Assembly: GCF_963169125.1 (NCBI RefSeq)
Contig: NC_084795.1
Location: forward strand, 186,966,214-187,030,213
Source of the DNA: Humulus lupulus
Taxonomy: Eukaryota; Streptophyta; Magnoliopsida; Rosales; Cannabaceae
Length of the DNA stretch: 64,000 nucleotides
Direction of reading: 5' to 3'
Shown: positions 11,620 through 23,386 of the stretch, one piece after another
Layout of the letters: every line of letters starts with the position of its first letter
How positions within the stretch are numbered: the first letter of the stretch is position 1
Made by a program: the position numbers and the translations under genes
Notes under the pieces: model-generated
What the model was told of the DNA's origin: nothing
Database searches by the model: none
Seen by the model: only the letters and a program-made list of their open reading frames with translations

Positions 11620-12645
11620 GTGGAAATTAAGGCACGGTTGGTAGAATTTTTGAAGAAGAACCAGGTTATCTTTGCCTGGTCACATAAGGACATGGTTGGA
11701 ATTTCTCCATCCATGATAAGTCATGTCCTCAATGTAGAAAATAACTACCCACCCTTGCAACAAAAAAGGAGACTTCTTGACAAAGATCGATCTCAAGCTC
11801 TGAAGGAGGAGGTTGAGCAGCTCAAGGAAAATGGTTTTATAAGGGAGGCCTACTACCCAGATTGGGTATCAAACCCCATGCAAGACCTAAAGCCAAACGG
11901 GAAGTGGAGAAAATGTGTGGACTTCACAAATTTGAATAAGGCCTGCCCCAAAGACTACTTCCCACTACCCAGAATAGACCAATTGGACGATGCAATTGCA
12001 GGACATGAAATACTCTCATTCATGGATGTTTATTATGGGTATAATGAAATAAGTATGCACCCTCCCGACGAGGAACATACTAGCTTCTAGACAGACAATG
12101 GATTGTATTATTACAAGGTAATGCCATTCTGCTTGAAGAATGCATGAGCCACCTACCAGCGTTTAGTGAATGGCATGTTTCGAGACTTGATCAGCACATA
12201 TATGGAGGTATATGTCGATTACATGTTGGTCAAGTCCAAAGAACCGGAGGGCATGTTCAAGACTTGGAAGAATGCTTTGCAAGACTTAGAAAGTATAGCA
12301 TGAAGTTAAACCCTCTCAAGTGCTCGCTTGGAGTTAGTTCTGGTAAGTTTCTCGGATACATAGTCAATTCACGTGGAATCAAGGCTAACCCCGAGAAGAT
12401 CAAAGCATTGATCGACATGAAGTCACCTACCACAATCAAAGAATTGCAAAGATTAGCAGGGAGAGTAGCTTCCCTCAATAGGTTCATATCAAAGTCTAGG
12501 GACAAGTGTGTCCCTTTCTTTAACTTACTGAGGGGCAGTAAGAAGATCCAATGGACAAAGAAATGTGAAGAAGCCTTCCATGCCTAAAGGAGCATTTCGT
12601 TCAACCTCCCATCCTAGCGAAGCCAATATATGGTGAAGTACTATT
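11620..12645 (+). pseudogene. Tat element A reverse transcriptase, truncated
   Basis: Reverse transcriptase of a gypsy Pol. The N-terminal WSHKDMVGISPSM motif, the finger motif KPNGKWRKCVDFTNLNKACP, and SFMDVYYGYNEI are clear. Stops occur at 12088-12090 and near 12144, and a frameshift near 12245-12251. The catalytic box at about 12211-12222 reads YVDY instead of YVDD, so the second metal-binding aspartate is lost. The thumb/connection region (LNPLKCSLGVSSGKFLGY) is readable to about 12587; another frameshift follows, then homology ends at about 12652. RNase H, integrase and the 3' LTR are absent. Confidence 0.8.
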
Positions 12646-12651
12646 CATTTG

Positions 12652-12807
12652 TTATCCTCAATTATAATTCATTCTTAATTTAATTCTAAAATATCGAGTC
12701 TAATTAAAATGATATACCCAATTGTGATTTTAATCATCGAAAGAATTTCATCACAAATTTAATTAATACAAATAATCAAATAAAATATTTTCACACCGGG
12801 TATTACA
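12652..12807 (-). mobile_element. Start of the 3' LTR of chromovirus F, truncated
   Basis: On the minus strand, TGTAATACCCGGTG begins at 12807, right after the end of a chromovirus coding region and a purine-rich stretch. Only about 156 bp of LTR remain before the junction with Tat element A at 12652. The junction shows no recognisable terminus, suggesting deletion. Confidence 0.55.
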
Positions 12808-12854
12808 TTCTTTCTACCATAAAAGAATTTAGTCCTCGATTACTTACCGAATAA

Positions 12855-12945
12855 TTACAGAAATATTTCCTTCATATCTTCCTCCATCTCCCAAGTGGCT
12901 TCCTTGACCGCACAATTTCTCCAGAATACCTTGACTAAAGGTATT
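12855..12945 (-). pseudogene. Chromodomain end of chromovirus F polyprotein
   Basis: Minus-strand translation gives LVKVFWRNCAVKEATWEME followed by EDMKEIFL and a stop. This is the chromodomain found at the C-terminus of Tekay/Del-type integrases, thought to target insertion to particular chromatin. It is the tail of the polyprotein whose RNase H and integrase lie at 26803-28455. About 13.9 kb of nested insertions now separate the two, yet the residues expected on each side of the break match the family order. Confidence 0.75.
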
Positions 12946-12948
12946 TAT

Positions 12949-13473
12949 TGGTATTGATAATGTAAAAAAAAGTGTGCAGCAGAAGAGGGACATTAAAAGA
13001 ATTTACAAAATATTATGCCCAAGATCGTACATATACCCATACATTAAATCTAGATTCATAAATGATAAAATCATACCTCTCGTAGCCTATCAAGAATCCT
13101 TACTATCTTTCCCTATATAATAAACAAACATCCAATCCACTATATATGACTATTAGAGATTCACACCACAATCTTCTAAGCCAATCCTTAACACAATAGG
13201 ACTTGTGTGGGCACGTAAAATGTATAGTTTTATATTTTTATTTCTCTAAATGTACTCCATGCATGAGATCACTACTCCAGAGCTCTGGAGAAGAAAGATG
13301 GCTATGAGATTCTATCATATTTTTCAGGCTTTTATCTAAAAGTGAAAAATGAATCGCTTAATTTTATGATTGATTTTTCAACTTTTATAAAGAAAAAATA
13401 ATCTAACCAAATTACACTCAGTCAAAACTAATTAGGTTTAGATTTTACTTATTTGATCAATATTTTAATTTGT
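12949..13473 (-). mobile_element. Family Q repeat, copy 2, distal piece
   Basis: AT-rich non-coding piece on the minus strand between the chromodomain remnant and the LTR at 13474. Read minus, it ends with a 'cttctgctgcacac' stretch of the kind seen near the ends of copia-like LTRs. It completes the family Q copy begun at 26797 and 15354. The outer boundary is approximate and no clean duplicated target is visible. Confidence 0.4.
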
Positions 13474-14144
13474 TGTACCCTAAAAATATGAACTCGATTA
13501 TCTTGCTGGGGGTAAAGCTGGCAAGCAATAGCTCGAGGTTGTTCCACCAAGTTTAGGATAGCTTGAGATTCTCCAAATTGCCTCAAATTCCAGTGACAGA
13601 GATAGAGATATATGTTTTCCAAATCGCCCTCAACATGCTCCAAGCATGATCCAAGTCATATCATCATGCTCCCATAACATCTAGTTCGAGTAGGGCATCC
13701 AGCTCACAAAATTCCAATGGCGCGCATAAGGAAGAACCCCAACAGACTCGGAGATTGTTCACGCTTAATAAATGTTTATAATCGATATGTATCCAATGCC
13801 CGATATAGCACTCATAGGTTTAATTAGAAGATTTATGTATTTGAGAAGTTACCCAATGTTATAAGTTACCTTTTATTGTACGGTTACCCAATATTATCTA
13901 CCACAATTCCCTATAAATATAGAGAGGATTTACAGTAAAAGGGATTGACTTTTCGTATGCTAAAATCGCCATAAACAGTTTCTCTAAGAGTTCCTAAACA
14001 AAAAAAAGACTGACTCGTGGGTTAGGTGGATTTTAACCACCGAACCAAGTAAAATCTTGTGTGTTCATACTTTCGGCTTCTTATAAGTCTAATCTCTCTA
14101 TTTCAGATTTCTTAATCCCCTTTTGGCGAAAAACTGCGCCAACA
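13474..14144 (+). mobile_element. Solo gypsy (Tat-type) LTR
   Basis: A 671-bp LTR starting TGTACCC and ending GCGCCAACA, similar at both ends to the LTRs of element C (TGTACGCC ... GCGTCAACA). A TATA box, TATAAATA, is at 13912-13919. No primer site follows and no internal region adjoins, so it is a solo LTR inside the family Q repeat. The flanks (tttgt and taaat) do not match. The minus-strand frame at 13449-13643 is not a gene. Confidence 0.6.
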
Positions 14145-15354
14145 TAAATAAATATTAATATGTTTTTTAAATAATTATTTTATAAATAAATAAATAATTC
14201 AAATCTTTAACGGTTAAAATTTTAACTGAACAAACTGGGTTGTGACATGTATCATACGCCACACAGTGACTGGGCGTGTAGCACACATGTGCTTCTCCAA
14301 TTTTATCTTATTTGTTTATTTAATTAAGAAGATAAAATAATTTATTCTTTTATAATAAATTAATATTATACTCTCTGAAAATTAATTAACCCAAAGTTAA
14401 TTAATATGTAACTTAAGTAATATATAGTTTTCAAATAAAACATATTAGTTAATTTAATTAATAAAGAAATAATTAATTAGTTACACATAATTATCACATA
14501 ATTATGACTTAGCCCTAAAAATTAATTTCTTGATTTGAAGTCCTTTTCTCATTAAATCTCAACCATAACACTCACACTCAAGAAAGTGTAGTGTAGATGC
14601 GAACTGGGGGTCATGGATTTAAAATACTAAACTCCAATAAACTAGATTATTAATTAAAGTTTTTAATTAAATAATCTTATCTATTAATTCCATTATTACT
14701 ACTCTATAAATATAGAATTGCACTCTTAGTAATTATATAATTATATTTACAGAATTATATTGCTGTGCCCACTGATATATTCACTTCATGTAGGTCTGTC
14801 CTCTAATTATAGGTTCGTTAATTAGAGTAGGTCAAGATTACCATTTTACCATTATAATATGCTCTTGTTCCTTAAGTTCCATAATTCATTAGTGAATAGT
14901 TAATTTATAATCATATTATAAATTTGAGCTCAATAACTATTCAGTTCCAAAATTAACCCTTTACGGAACCAATAGTCTACCTTTTAGGAAAGCTTGGACT
15001 CCAATCTTGTAAGATCATGTTCCCAGCCATTCATACTATTAAATCTCCAAAACAAAATTCACTAGCCTCATTATACTAAAAGACTTTAACAAGTGTATCA
15101 AAAGACTCAATAGTCACGAATAGGAGATCGTTACTACTCAGGATTTAGACTGATCTACATATATATAATAATCATTTTGATATGAATTAAATTTTTATGG
15201 AAAATGGTATGTTTAAAAAGAAATTAATTTAGATCAATCATGTCATATGTAATCTAATTATATAAAGACATTTATTAAGATGTCTATCCACATCAGCAAT
15301 CCAGATCTAGATCACATGCAATAATAAAAATGCTTAGCAAACTGTACTAGCAAC
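14145..15354 (-). mobile_element. Family Q repeat, copy 2, middle piece
   Basis: Non-coding AT-rich sequence that aligns in reverse complement to 6945-7831 of copy 1, for example around 15280 and around 14500. It stops at 15354 where Tekay LTR G begins, and homology resumes at 26558 on the other side. No gene seen. Confidence 0.6.
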
Positions 15355-16994
15355 TGTGGCACCAATAAACTTCTAGTAGAATTATATGCTTTGATTAGTG
15401 TGTCAAGATGACACGTTGAGTAACTATGTGTTAATTAAATGATTTACGTGAATTATATGATTGAGTGTGCATGATTACATGAAATAAATGTGTTTAAAGA
15501 CCAACTTTTGTTAAAAAAATTTGTATTTTTGTAATTTTGACATGTTGAGGGTATAATAGTAATTTTTATGTGTTATGTTCTTAGGATCACATTATTATGT
15601 GGATGTTGATGATCTTCGACACAAGTGGATCATTTCGAGCAATGTAGCGAAAAAGTCATAACAGGGATGAATACCCGGCTCGGGGGTGCCAAGGGGTATT
15701 TTGAGAATTTTGTATATTTTGAGGAATTATTGGTAAATGAAATATATTGGGAAAATATTTGTGTTTGGAAGATTAGAGGATTAAATTGTGAATATTAGGT
15801 AAAATTTTAGATTTAGTGGAAAATAAAGACTAATGACTATTTTTCCCTTGTGAGGTTTTATTAAAGTATTGTAAGCTTAGGGTTATAATGGTCATTTGAG
15901 CAAAAGGCTAGACAAATTTAGCTAAGTGTTTTGAGCAGCCTTCTAGTCATTTTTCTCTCTAAGTTACTCTTTGGTTGGTTCTCTTCTTGCTCACCAAGAC
16001 TCAAGACCTTCAACGCTAAATCAAGCTTTAACTTTGAGGAATTTTGGAGGAGATTTGACATTTTTAGGAGAATTTGAAGCTGTTGGAGACTCCAAAACTA
16101 ATCAAGAATCCCAAAATTCAGTGAGTAGATTCCTTCTCTTCCTATGTTTTCATGTTTATTATGTGTTCTTTAGTTTTAGATATTTTTGGATTTGAATTCC
16201 ATGCTTGGGTGCTTTTGAAATGTTTAGTTAGATGTTTTGAGAATTAGGAATTGTTTATAATCTATTTGGAAGTTTGATTATTGTTGATTTCATAAATTTT
16301 AGATGGATTTTCAAAATTAGGGAGCAAAAAGTTTTAGTTGAACACTCAAAGGTTCAATTTGATATTTGAGGTGTCTTGGTGTGTTTTTATGGTATCTTGG
16401 TGTTGTTATTAGTGGCCTATCTAAGTTATTTGAAGTTGGTATTGGTTGAAAATCTTTTTAGAATAAGATATTTGGCCATACTTGAGGTATGGGATTGCAG
16501 AAAAATCGCAAAAGTCGATTTGGAGAGGAACATCAAAATTCCGGGTTCATTTTGGGTTTTTGGGACTTAGCGCAACTGCACCAGGGGTCGGCGTGGCCGC
16601 ACCTGGTGCCCTGAAACATGAGTTTTCTGTATTTTGAGAAAATCACTTGGAGTTCCTAGGATCTATTTTAGGGTTCCACATGGGGGCTCGGGGGACGTTT
16701 TCTTTACACCGTTAATTGGAATTATTGGTCTCAAAGGACAGGGTTTTGATTTGAACTCAGGATTTGGAATTAATCCCTAATAAGCATTGTGACTAGGGTT
16801 TCCCCGAGGCTCGGGAAAGGAAATGCTCTCTAGGTCGTTCCATCTTTTGCGTAGGACTCAAGGTTGGAAAACTGGAACATGCGTCATAAATAGGGAAATG
16901 GCCCTACTAATGAACACAATTATAACAGTGTGCTATTTCTTATTAGAATAATAATTGTCTTTGTTCTATTAATGCATCTGTCCTTTATAGTTGT
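15355..16994 (+). mobile_element. Tekay LTR G, left part
   Basis: Old solo Tekay LTR whose right part is at 25959-26557. It begins with an eroded terminus (TGTGGCACC), followed by the family landmarks TTGATTAGTGTG (15391), 'cacattattatgtgg' (15589) and 'gaatacccggctcggg' (15668). The target duplication is gcaac (15350-15354) and gaaac (26558-26562). Joining the flanks without the insertion gives the same order as the unoccupied family Q copy 1. Total length without nested element H is about 2.24 kb. Short frames at 15971-16570 are not genes. Confidence 0.75.
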
Positions 16995-19014
16995 TGTAAC
17001 AACCCAAAATTGCTAATTAGGCTTAGGGCCTTGATTAGTGTGTTGCGATGGCATAATTGGTATTTATGTGAATTAATGATTTAATTCATGATTATGTGGC
17101 ATGCATGATTATATGGATGTAAATATATGCATGTTTATGAGTATTAAATGTGCATGTGGGCCATGTTTCGCTTTCAAGGGCATATTTGTAATTTTTGCCC
17201 GTAGAGGGAATAAAATGTCAATATATGCGATAAATTGTTGAGACCACATTATTATGTGGATATATTCGCAGCATGTGGCTCGAGACGTTCCTAGAGAGCG
17301 GATTGACGAAATAGTCAGGGTGGGGATTGATACCCAGCTCGGGGTAGCTTAGGGTATTTTTGGGAATTTAGATAATGTATTAGGGATTGTTAGACATTAG
17401 GAAACATAAATGGTAGTTGATTGGATGATGAGATTAATTGGTGGTTAATAGGAACATTTGAGGAATTATTTGGAATTGGGAGTGAAAAGACCTTTTTACC
17501 CCTAGGAGACATTTGAGGATTAGTTAAATTAGAGGGGCAGCTTGGTCTTTTGTCTAAGTAATATACTCAGAAATTTAGGAAAACAAAAGAGAAGAAACTA
17601 GAAACTAAATGAACTCTTAGGTCACCCTCTCTCACCTCACGTACTCCCTCTCTTTCACTCTCTTTTGTGAAACATTGAAGTTGTAAATTAGAGAAGGAAA
17701 TGAAAGCAACAGAATAAATATTCTCTATTCTTCTCTCTTTCCCGTATCCCTCTCTCTCTCACTCTTGAGGTTTTTGCCATTTTGGAAGAGGAAAACAATG
17801 GAATGGAAGCTTAGAGTGTAGAATCAAGCTAGGATCAGCGTGGGAACCATTGAGCAGCTGTCAAGGTAGCGAATGCAAACTTCAACCTCTCGAATTTCTT
17901 AGTTCTTGTTTTGTTTTTATGGTGAAAATTTTGGGCTAGAGAGTTTGAGTCTAGGTTTTAGGGAAAAAGGTTTGTTTTTGGTGGTTGCTGGAGGGAAAGG
18001 AAGAATTGGTGGCTGTTAAGGACCATCCAGAGGCTAGGGTTGAATTTCTCTTTGAGGTAAAGAATTCTAGCCCTTGAATGTTCTGGGTTTTCGGGGTGTC
18101 AGCTGGTGTTCTTGAGCTTCAAAGCTCAGTTTTGATTGTTGTGTTTGGTGAGGGTTTAGCTAATTTTTGAAGTTATTGAGTTGTTTCGGATGAGATATCG
18201 GGGATTATGGACTTGATTTTGTGTTTGGTGGATAATTGGGAAGGATTTTTGGGGTTTTGGCTCGGAGAAATTCGATGAGGAAACCCAGAATTTCGCATGT
18301 TCTAGTTGTAGCGCTAGGTGGGGAGAGCTACAATGCTAAGTTGTGTTTTCAAAAGGTTTTGGGTTTCTATCTATAGCACTGTAGCGCCCACCTTGTAGCA
18401 CTACAGTGCTCCTCAGCCCCTGAAATTGGTTTTCGGGTATTTTCTTAGGGTTTTCACTTAGGGGTTCGGGGGACGGGTTCACCACCTCGTTTGGTGGAAC
18501 TTGGGGTCCCAAAAGCGCGAGTTTGGTCCTAGGATTGTACTTTGGAATTCAAACTCATTGAAGTATCATTTATCGATTGTGACTAGGTGTACGCCAAGGC
18601 TCAGAGTGTGATCGTGCTCGAGGATCATCTGTAGTAACTAAAGCACTCGGAATTAAAGGTAAGAAAACTGCACCCTTTTGTGTGGCTTTGATGGGTCTAA
18701 GATCTCCCTATATTTAAATGCAATTGTTGTATGATTATGATATGCCATGTGACCTTGTAATAAACGACCTAAAAGTGTCGGAACTCTTATTTTTAACTTT
18801 TGAAGATTTTGTAAATATGTCCTTTAAGCCCAGTTTTGGGATCCCATGTACCAAACATTTGTTTAATGAGAAATTTTCTGTTTATGGCCAAAATATTTTA
18901 ACCCTAACTTGTTTATGATTCTAGGATCACATTTTCATTTAAATGACTTGATTAGCAAGTCTTTCACTATTTAAAAAACTCAGTGTGATGGTCTTGGTTA
19001 TCTAGGGTGTTACA
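16995..19014 (+). mobile_element. 5' LTR of Tekay element H
   Basis: A 2020-bp LTR, TGTAACAACCC to GGTGTTACA. Compared with the 3' LTR (23387-25958) it lacks roughly 550 bp near 18790, equivalent to about 25150-25730 there. That lost part holds the 'ttcttgctgggcc' landmark. By eye the two LTRs differ at roughly 5-10% of aligned positions, so the insertion is old. The pyrimidine-rich stretch 17630-17770 with repeated 'ctctc' lies in the middle. No coding frames. Confidence 0.8.
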
Positions 19015-19017
19015 ACT

Positions 19018-19029
19018 TGGTATTAGAGC
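19018..19029 (+). other. tRNA-iMet-type primer-binding site of element H
   Basis: TGGTATTAGAGC, three bases past the LTR end, one transition away from the standard TGGTATCAGAGC site complementary to initiator methionine tRNA. This fixes element H as an LTR retrotransposon reading on the plus strand. Confidence 0.75.
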
Positions 19030-22000
19030 GGTCTAGGTTTAAGGGTTCCTGAAGATTCGCTGGACATGTACACTTGCCGCTAAAGACAAGCTCAACTCAG
19101 GGTTTCGTAATTGTATACATGAGATTATATGCTTAAGTGCTTAAATGGAATATGAACGCATTAATTTGTATATTTAATAAGGAGCATGAGATTCTGATAG
19201 GGCCTGACCCTTGACTGCTGTGTGAGGATATTGAGGCATGCTCATTAGCATTACTATTGCATGTGGATGAGTATTTACATAATGATATTCATATTGATTG
19301 CATGTGGTGAATTGTTTAAATTGAACTTATACGTTATACCTATTTATCGGTATATGGAAAGCATGGTAGGTATGAATGTATTTGGTAGTAATAACATTTG
19401 ATAATTAATGCATAGTAATGTAGATTGGTGTTTGATATGTTTTATGTGTGTTTGGTTATTGTGATTGTTTGGACCTGCCCGTGGGTTGGTTCTGGATATG
19501 AACATCAGGGCTGAGGGGTTTAGTCAGTGATGGCAGATGAATTCAGATTGTTTATGCTCGCAATAGTAGATTGGACCTGGTATTGTTCTAGTGAGGGTTG
19601 CAGATTATTGCTAGGGTTGGAATCCTTCATCTGCCTCTGAAATTCGTAGGAGACGTTCGCTGATATGTGAGTAAGGCTGCGAGATCTGATAGAGGAGACT
19701 AGATGGGTGAAACAACGGGTTCTTTTCTGGGGAAAGTAGGGTTACTAGTGTTGGTTTAAGCTGAGGGTGGAGACAGATAGAGAATTACTGCATGGAAGGC
19801 TTTAGAGGCATTATCCCCTAGTTCTGAGGAAGGTTTGGATTTTCCTAAGGATTGATTAGTGGATGAGTATAGCTAATCCCATCCTTAATTACATGAAGAT
19901 GATAGGTCGTGACAGAGTGGTTGCGCTAAGTAGTTGTGGCAGAAGGATGCCTAAAAGTGGTACCCAGACCCAAAATGTTGTCATAACGGGTTAAGAGGAA
20001 TTCAGGCAGTGATTTAAGAAAGAGGTTATAATGACGTAGTCTGAACTGCGGAGACTAATAAGTTCATGAACTTGGTTTAGAATGGTGAGGCAACGACAAT
20101 GATTGTTAATAAGTTTGGTGGGTTGGTCAATCCACTTTGGAATTTGATACAAGCAAATGTAGCCAGGAATGATGATTCATTTAAGGATTAAACTCTGAGA
20201 TGGCCCAGAGCATCAGGGCCACTCCAGTGCATGAGATTTTCATCTATGCTCAGGCAGCAGGGAGGGCCATGCTATTTAATACATAGGGAATGAGGTATGA
20301 TGCGCGAATGTCGTAGGGCAAGAAATACAGATGACGATATTCCCATTTTTGGGATTTAGTAAGGACAGATGCTCAGTAATCGGAACAGAAGAACCCCTGA
20401 AAGTTCTTTGACTCCTAGTTTTGATAGGAAAGGGTATAGTTTGCAGGATAGCCGTCAGGACAGTGATGAGGCTTAGTGAAGTTATTTAGTATGCACCAGA
20501 AGCAGGAGACGCCATCTGGAAAGATGCCAAGTAAGGACACGTTATGTACATGGAATGGTATTGTACGTTAGGGCGGATTAGGGATTGCCCAGGATTAGAA
20601 AATGGAAGACTGGAATGCCTTGTTACATTTGAAGTTCGAGGCTTGTTCCTCGAAGGTGACCAGTTGACTTGATAATCCTCGTTCTTGGTTACATAACGAG
20701 CTGAGAGAGTTCAGTGTTGTGTATCTCCCAGGAAAGATTCCTATATGAAGTATATACCTCAAGGTTATTTTATGAGGGGCTTGAGATATTAGTGCTTGTT
20801 GGGGGTATTCGTGGTGAAAGTAATTGAGCTCGTCATATGAGAGCCTTGTTATGAGCATGAGTACGAGCTAATTTGTTAAGAGACAACCATGGATTGCGAG
20901 GGGCATCACTTGAATTATATAAGTTGTACTGAATGGAAACTGAAGTGGTCAGTAAGGATTCAGATGAGTATGTAAGGAGTTGTTGGGTACGCTTCAGGAT
21001 TTAGCTATGGCCAGATTCAGTATCAGGGACAGCATGAACAATGGTATTAGTTTGACAGAAAGAATTACTGGTTCAGCTGAAGAAGTATTTGGCTTGGGGA
21101 TGGATTAGACGGCACACCGTATCGTGGGATACGTTGACATCGCCTGTTAAAGATGAAGTGTTTAAATGCCCAGTTACAAGACAGGACAATGTCTTCAGGA
21201 ATTGACCTTCGATCTTGTTATTACCAGCTAAGGATCAAGGAAAGATACATTTTAGGAATTATTACTTGTACAAAGTTGGGTGAGATGGATTAAGCTTCAC
21301 CAACACAGGTAAGTTCGACAAGCAGAGAGTAAAGGAATGATATGAACGAGTCATCTCCAGGTTCGTTAGGATGTGTTGGATGACTTCCTAGTTAGAAGAA
21401 GAATGCAAATGACTACTACACTAATGATACCATGACCAGAAAGAAGTAGGGTCACAGGTAAGGCTCCAGAAGGTGTCAGTTACGATCTCACTAAGGGTAT
21501 CCAAGGTCACGCTATAGGAAGAGAAGAGATCAGGTATGAAGAGATTCAATTTGAAGCCACAGAGAAATTACTGAAGAACATCTGAAGGATAGGAAGCACA
21601 ACGAGACCGGTGAACATGGCATCTATTACATAAGTATCCTTGGAGGACAGCTGCACCAGAGATTAGAACAATAGAAGAACCTAAGGGTAGACTGAATGGA
21701 CAATTTTGTATCTGATTTTTAGAAGACAGTATAAGGATTGGTTAGCACCCTGTGGTATAGGAATCTGCATGTAGTGGATGGTTATAGAAGGGTAGTGTGA
21801 AGGAGCTTGACTTTGTTTGAAAACATGTGTTTAAGCCTCGCGGTACGTAAGAGAATGGGAACATGGTCTGTATACAGGGAATATTAAGTTGACGGTGAAT
21901 GTATAGTATAAGGGATTTGAGTGCTTGGTCATTTTTAGAGGAATAACCCTAAGACCAGGATCTGGTGAGACTTATTGGGTAATTCATGTTAGAAATCCTT

Positions 22001-23386
22001 TACTATACAGGAGGAAAATCAATTTGGAAGCTGATCTTTTACTTGGTAAGGTTTGTGTCGGTTGGATAGGACGCTATGGATTACAGCAAGATCAGACAAG
22101 GTAACAATTGAGAGAGATATAGTGCCTGTGATGGGTTGCAGACAGATATATATCTCTTCGGACAATAGAATACAGAGTGAGGATCTTGTGGAAATGATGA
22201 AGAACCCTGCTAGTATAATATGAGTTAAGATATGATGATCAGGATAGTGATTCGATGGAACTGGGTGTGGAGATGAAAGTTCTAAATGAATATCATATTA
22301 CCTCCTAAGACATAGGGTAACCAGGAAGTTTAAATGGGCGATAAGATTTAATATTCAGATATTGGAAGATATAATGTATAGTGGTGGATTGTAGGAGTGA
22401 ACCACACTAGATTACGAGTGAGATAATCCGACATGGAAGGTTGCAACTCTACAGATTGAGTTAACACATTTTGGTTCGTGTGAACGGGTGACGCGGCATG
22501 GTAATTGATAGTGTCGGGTTGAAACCCTTTAATTTTTTTCCATGTTCTGGAAAGGAAATAGGGAACAAAAGAAGTAAGGTTGGAACCTAGAATTATTGAC
22601 TGTCTACAGATAGAATGGCGATTTGAAGGATTAATGGTTATTTTAAAAAATTACGCATTGAATGCGCAAGTGTTTGGGATATTAAGAAAAATATAATCCC
22701 TTGATGAATCAGTCACAGAGATGAGTGCTGGCTTACGGCTAAGGTGACACAGTATAAGATATGGTAAGAAGAAAAGCATGAAGTGTTGGTTCTAGTAAGG
22801 AAATAAAGGACAATAAGTATTATGGTTCAGTATTGGTTCGGGGGAAACCAATGAAGTTATGGGAAATTGTTAAGGTAGAAGGATCTGCTCAGCTATAAGG
22901 ACACAAGGGTTCGCAAGTTTCAAGTATTGGAACCCGAAGTTCGAGGACGAGCGATTTGTATTTATCCACATATAGCAAACAAGAAAGAGTATGATATCCC
23001 AGGGAAGAAAGGGAAGGTTCGACTTCTGATTTAATAAGGGTTCTGAGATCGTAACAAGGTTTAGGCCGAGGGCTTACATGTTAGCCCTACCCTGCATAGG
23101 TGGTGGCTTATGGGTATTACTAGTGCCAATGACCAGACAGGGAAACGACCGCTGATGAAATAAGCAGACCCTGGGGTTCCAACATAATTGTTGAGTAAGG
23201 AAAGGTTGTAAGATTATAGTTATAAGATAAAATCTTATGGAACAAGATTGTCACTCTAAAAAGAGTGTTATTGAAGGTTTAAAGGTGAAGAATTAGACTC
23301 TGGAGTTATGGTCAGAGGTACGAGATTGAATACCTGATGTGTTCGAATAAATTTTGAGGACGAAATTGTTATAAGGAGGGGATAGT
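19030..23386 (+). mobile_element. Internal region of Tekay element H, no readable genes
   Basis: About 4.36 kb between the primer site and 3' LTR. No plus-strand frame of note survives and I could not recognise Gag, RT or integrase motifs by eye. It is either a heavily decayed coding region or a large non-coding derivative of the LARD kind. Near the end, 'ttttgaggacgaaatt' (23352) and 'aaggaggggatagt' (23373-23386) form the typical end of Tekay elements just before the LTR, and act as the polypurine tract. The frame at 20595-20858 on the minus strand shows no family likeness. Confidence 0.55.
23373..23386 (+). other. Polypurine tract of element H
   Basis: AAGGAGGGGATAGT directly before the 3' LTR. 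It would prime plus-strand DNA synthesis in the ancestral element. Confidence 0.6.

Noticed and set aside
13474..14144. The LTR here as the missing 3' LTR of element A
   Set aside because: Its termini and TATA region resemble element C, not the 5' LTR of A (TGTCATCC), and the truncated A ends earlier against chromovirus F.
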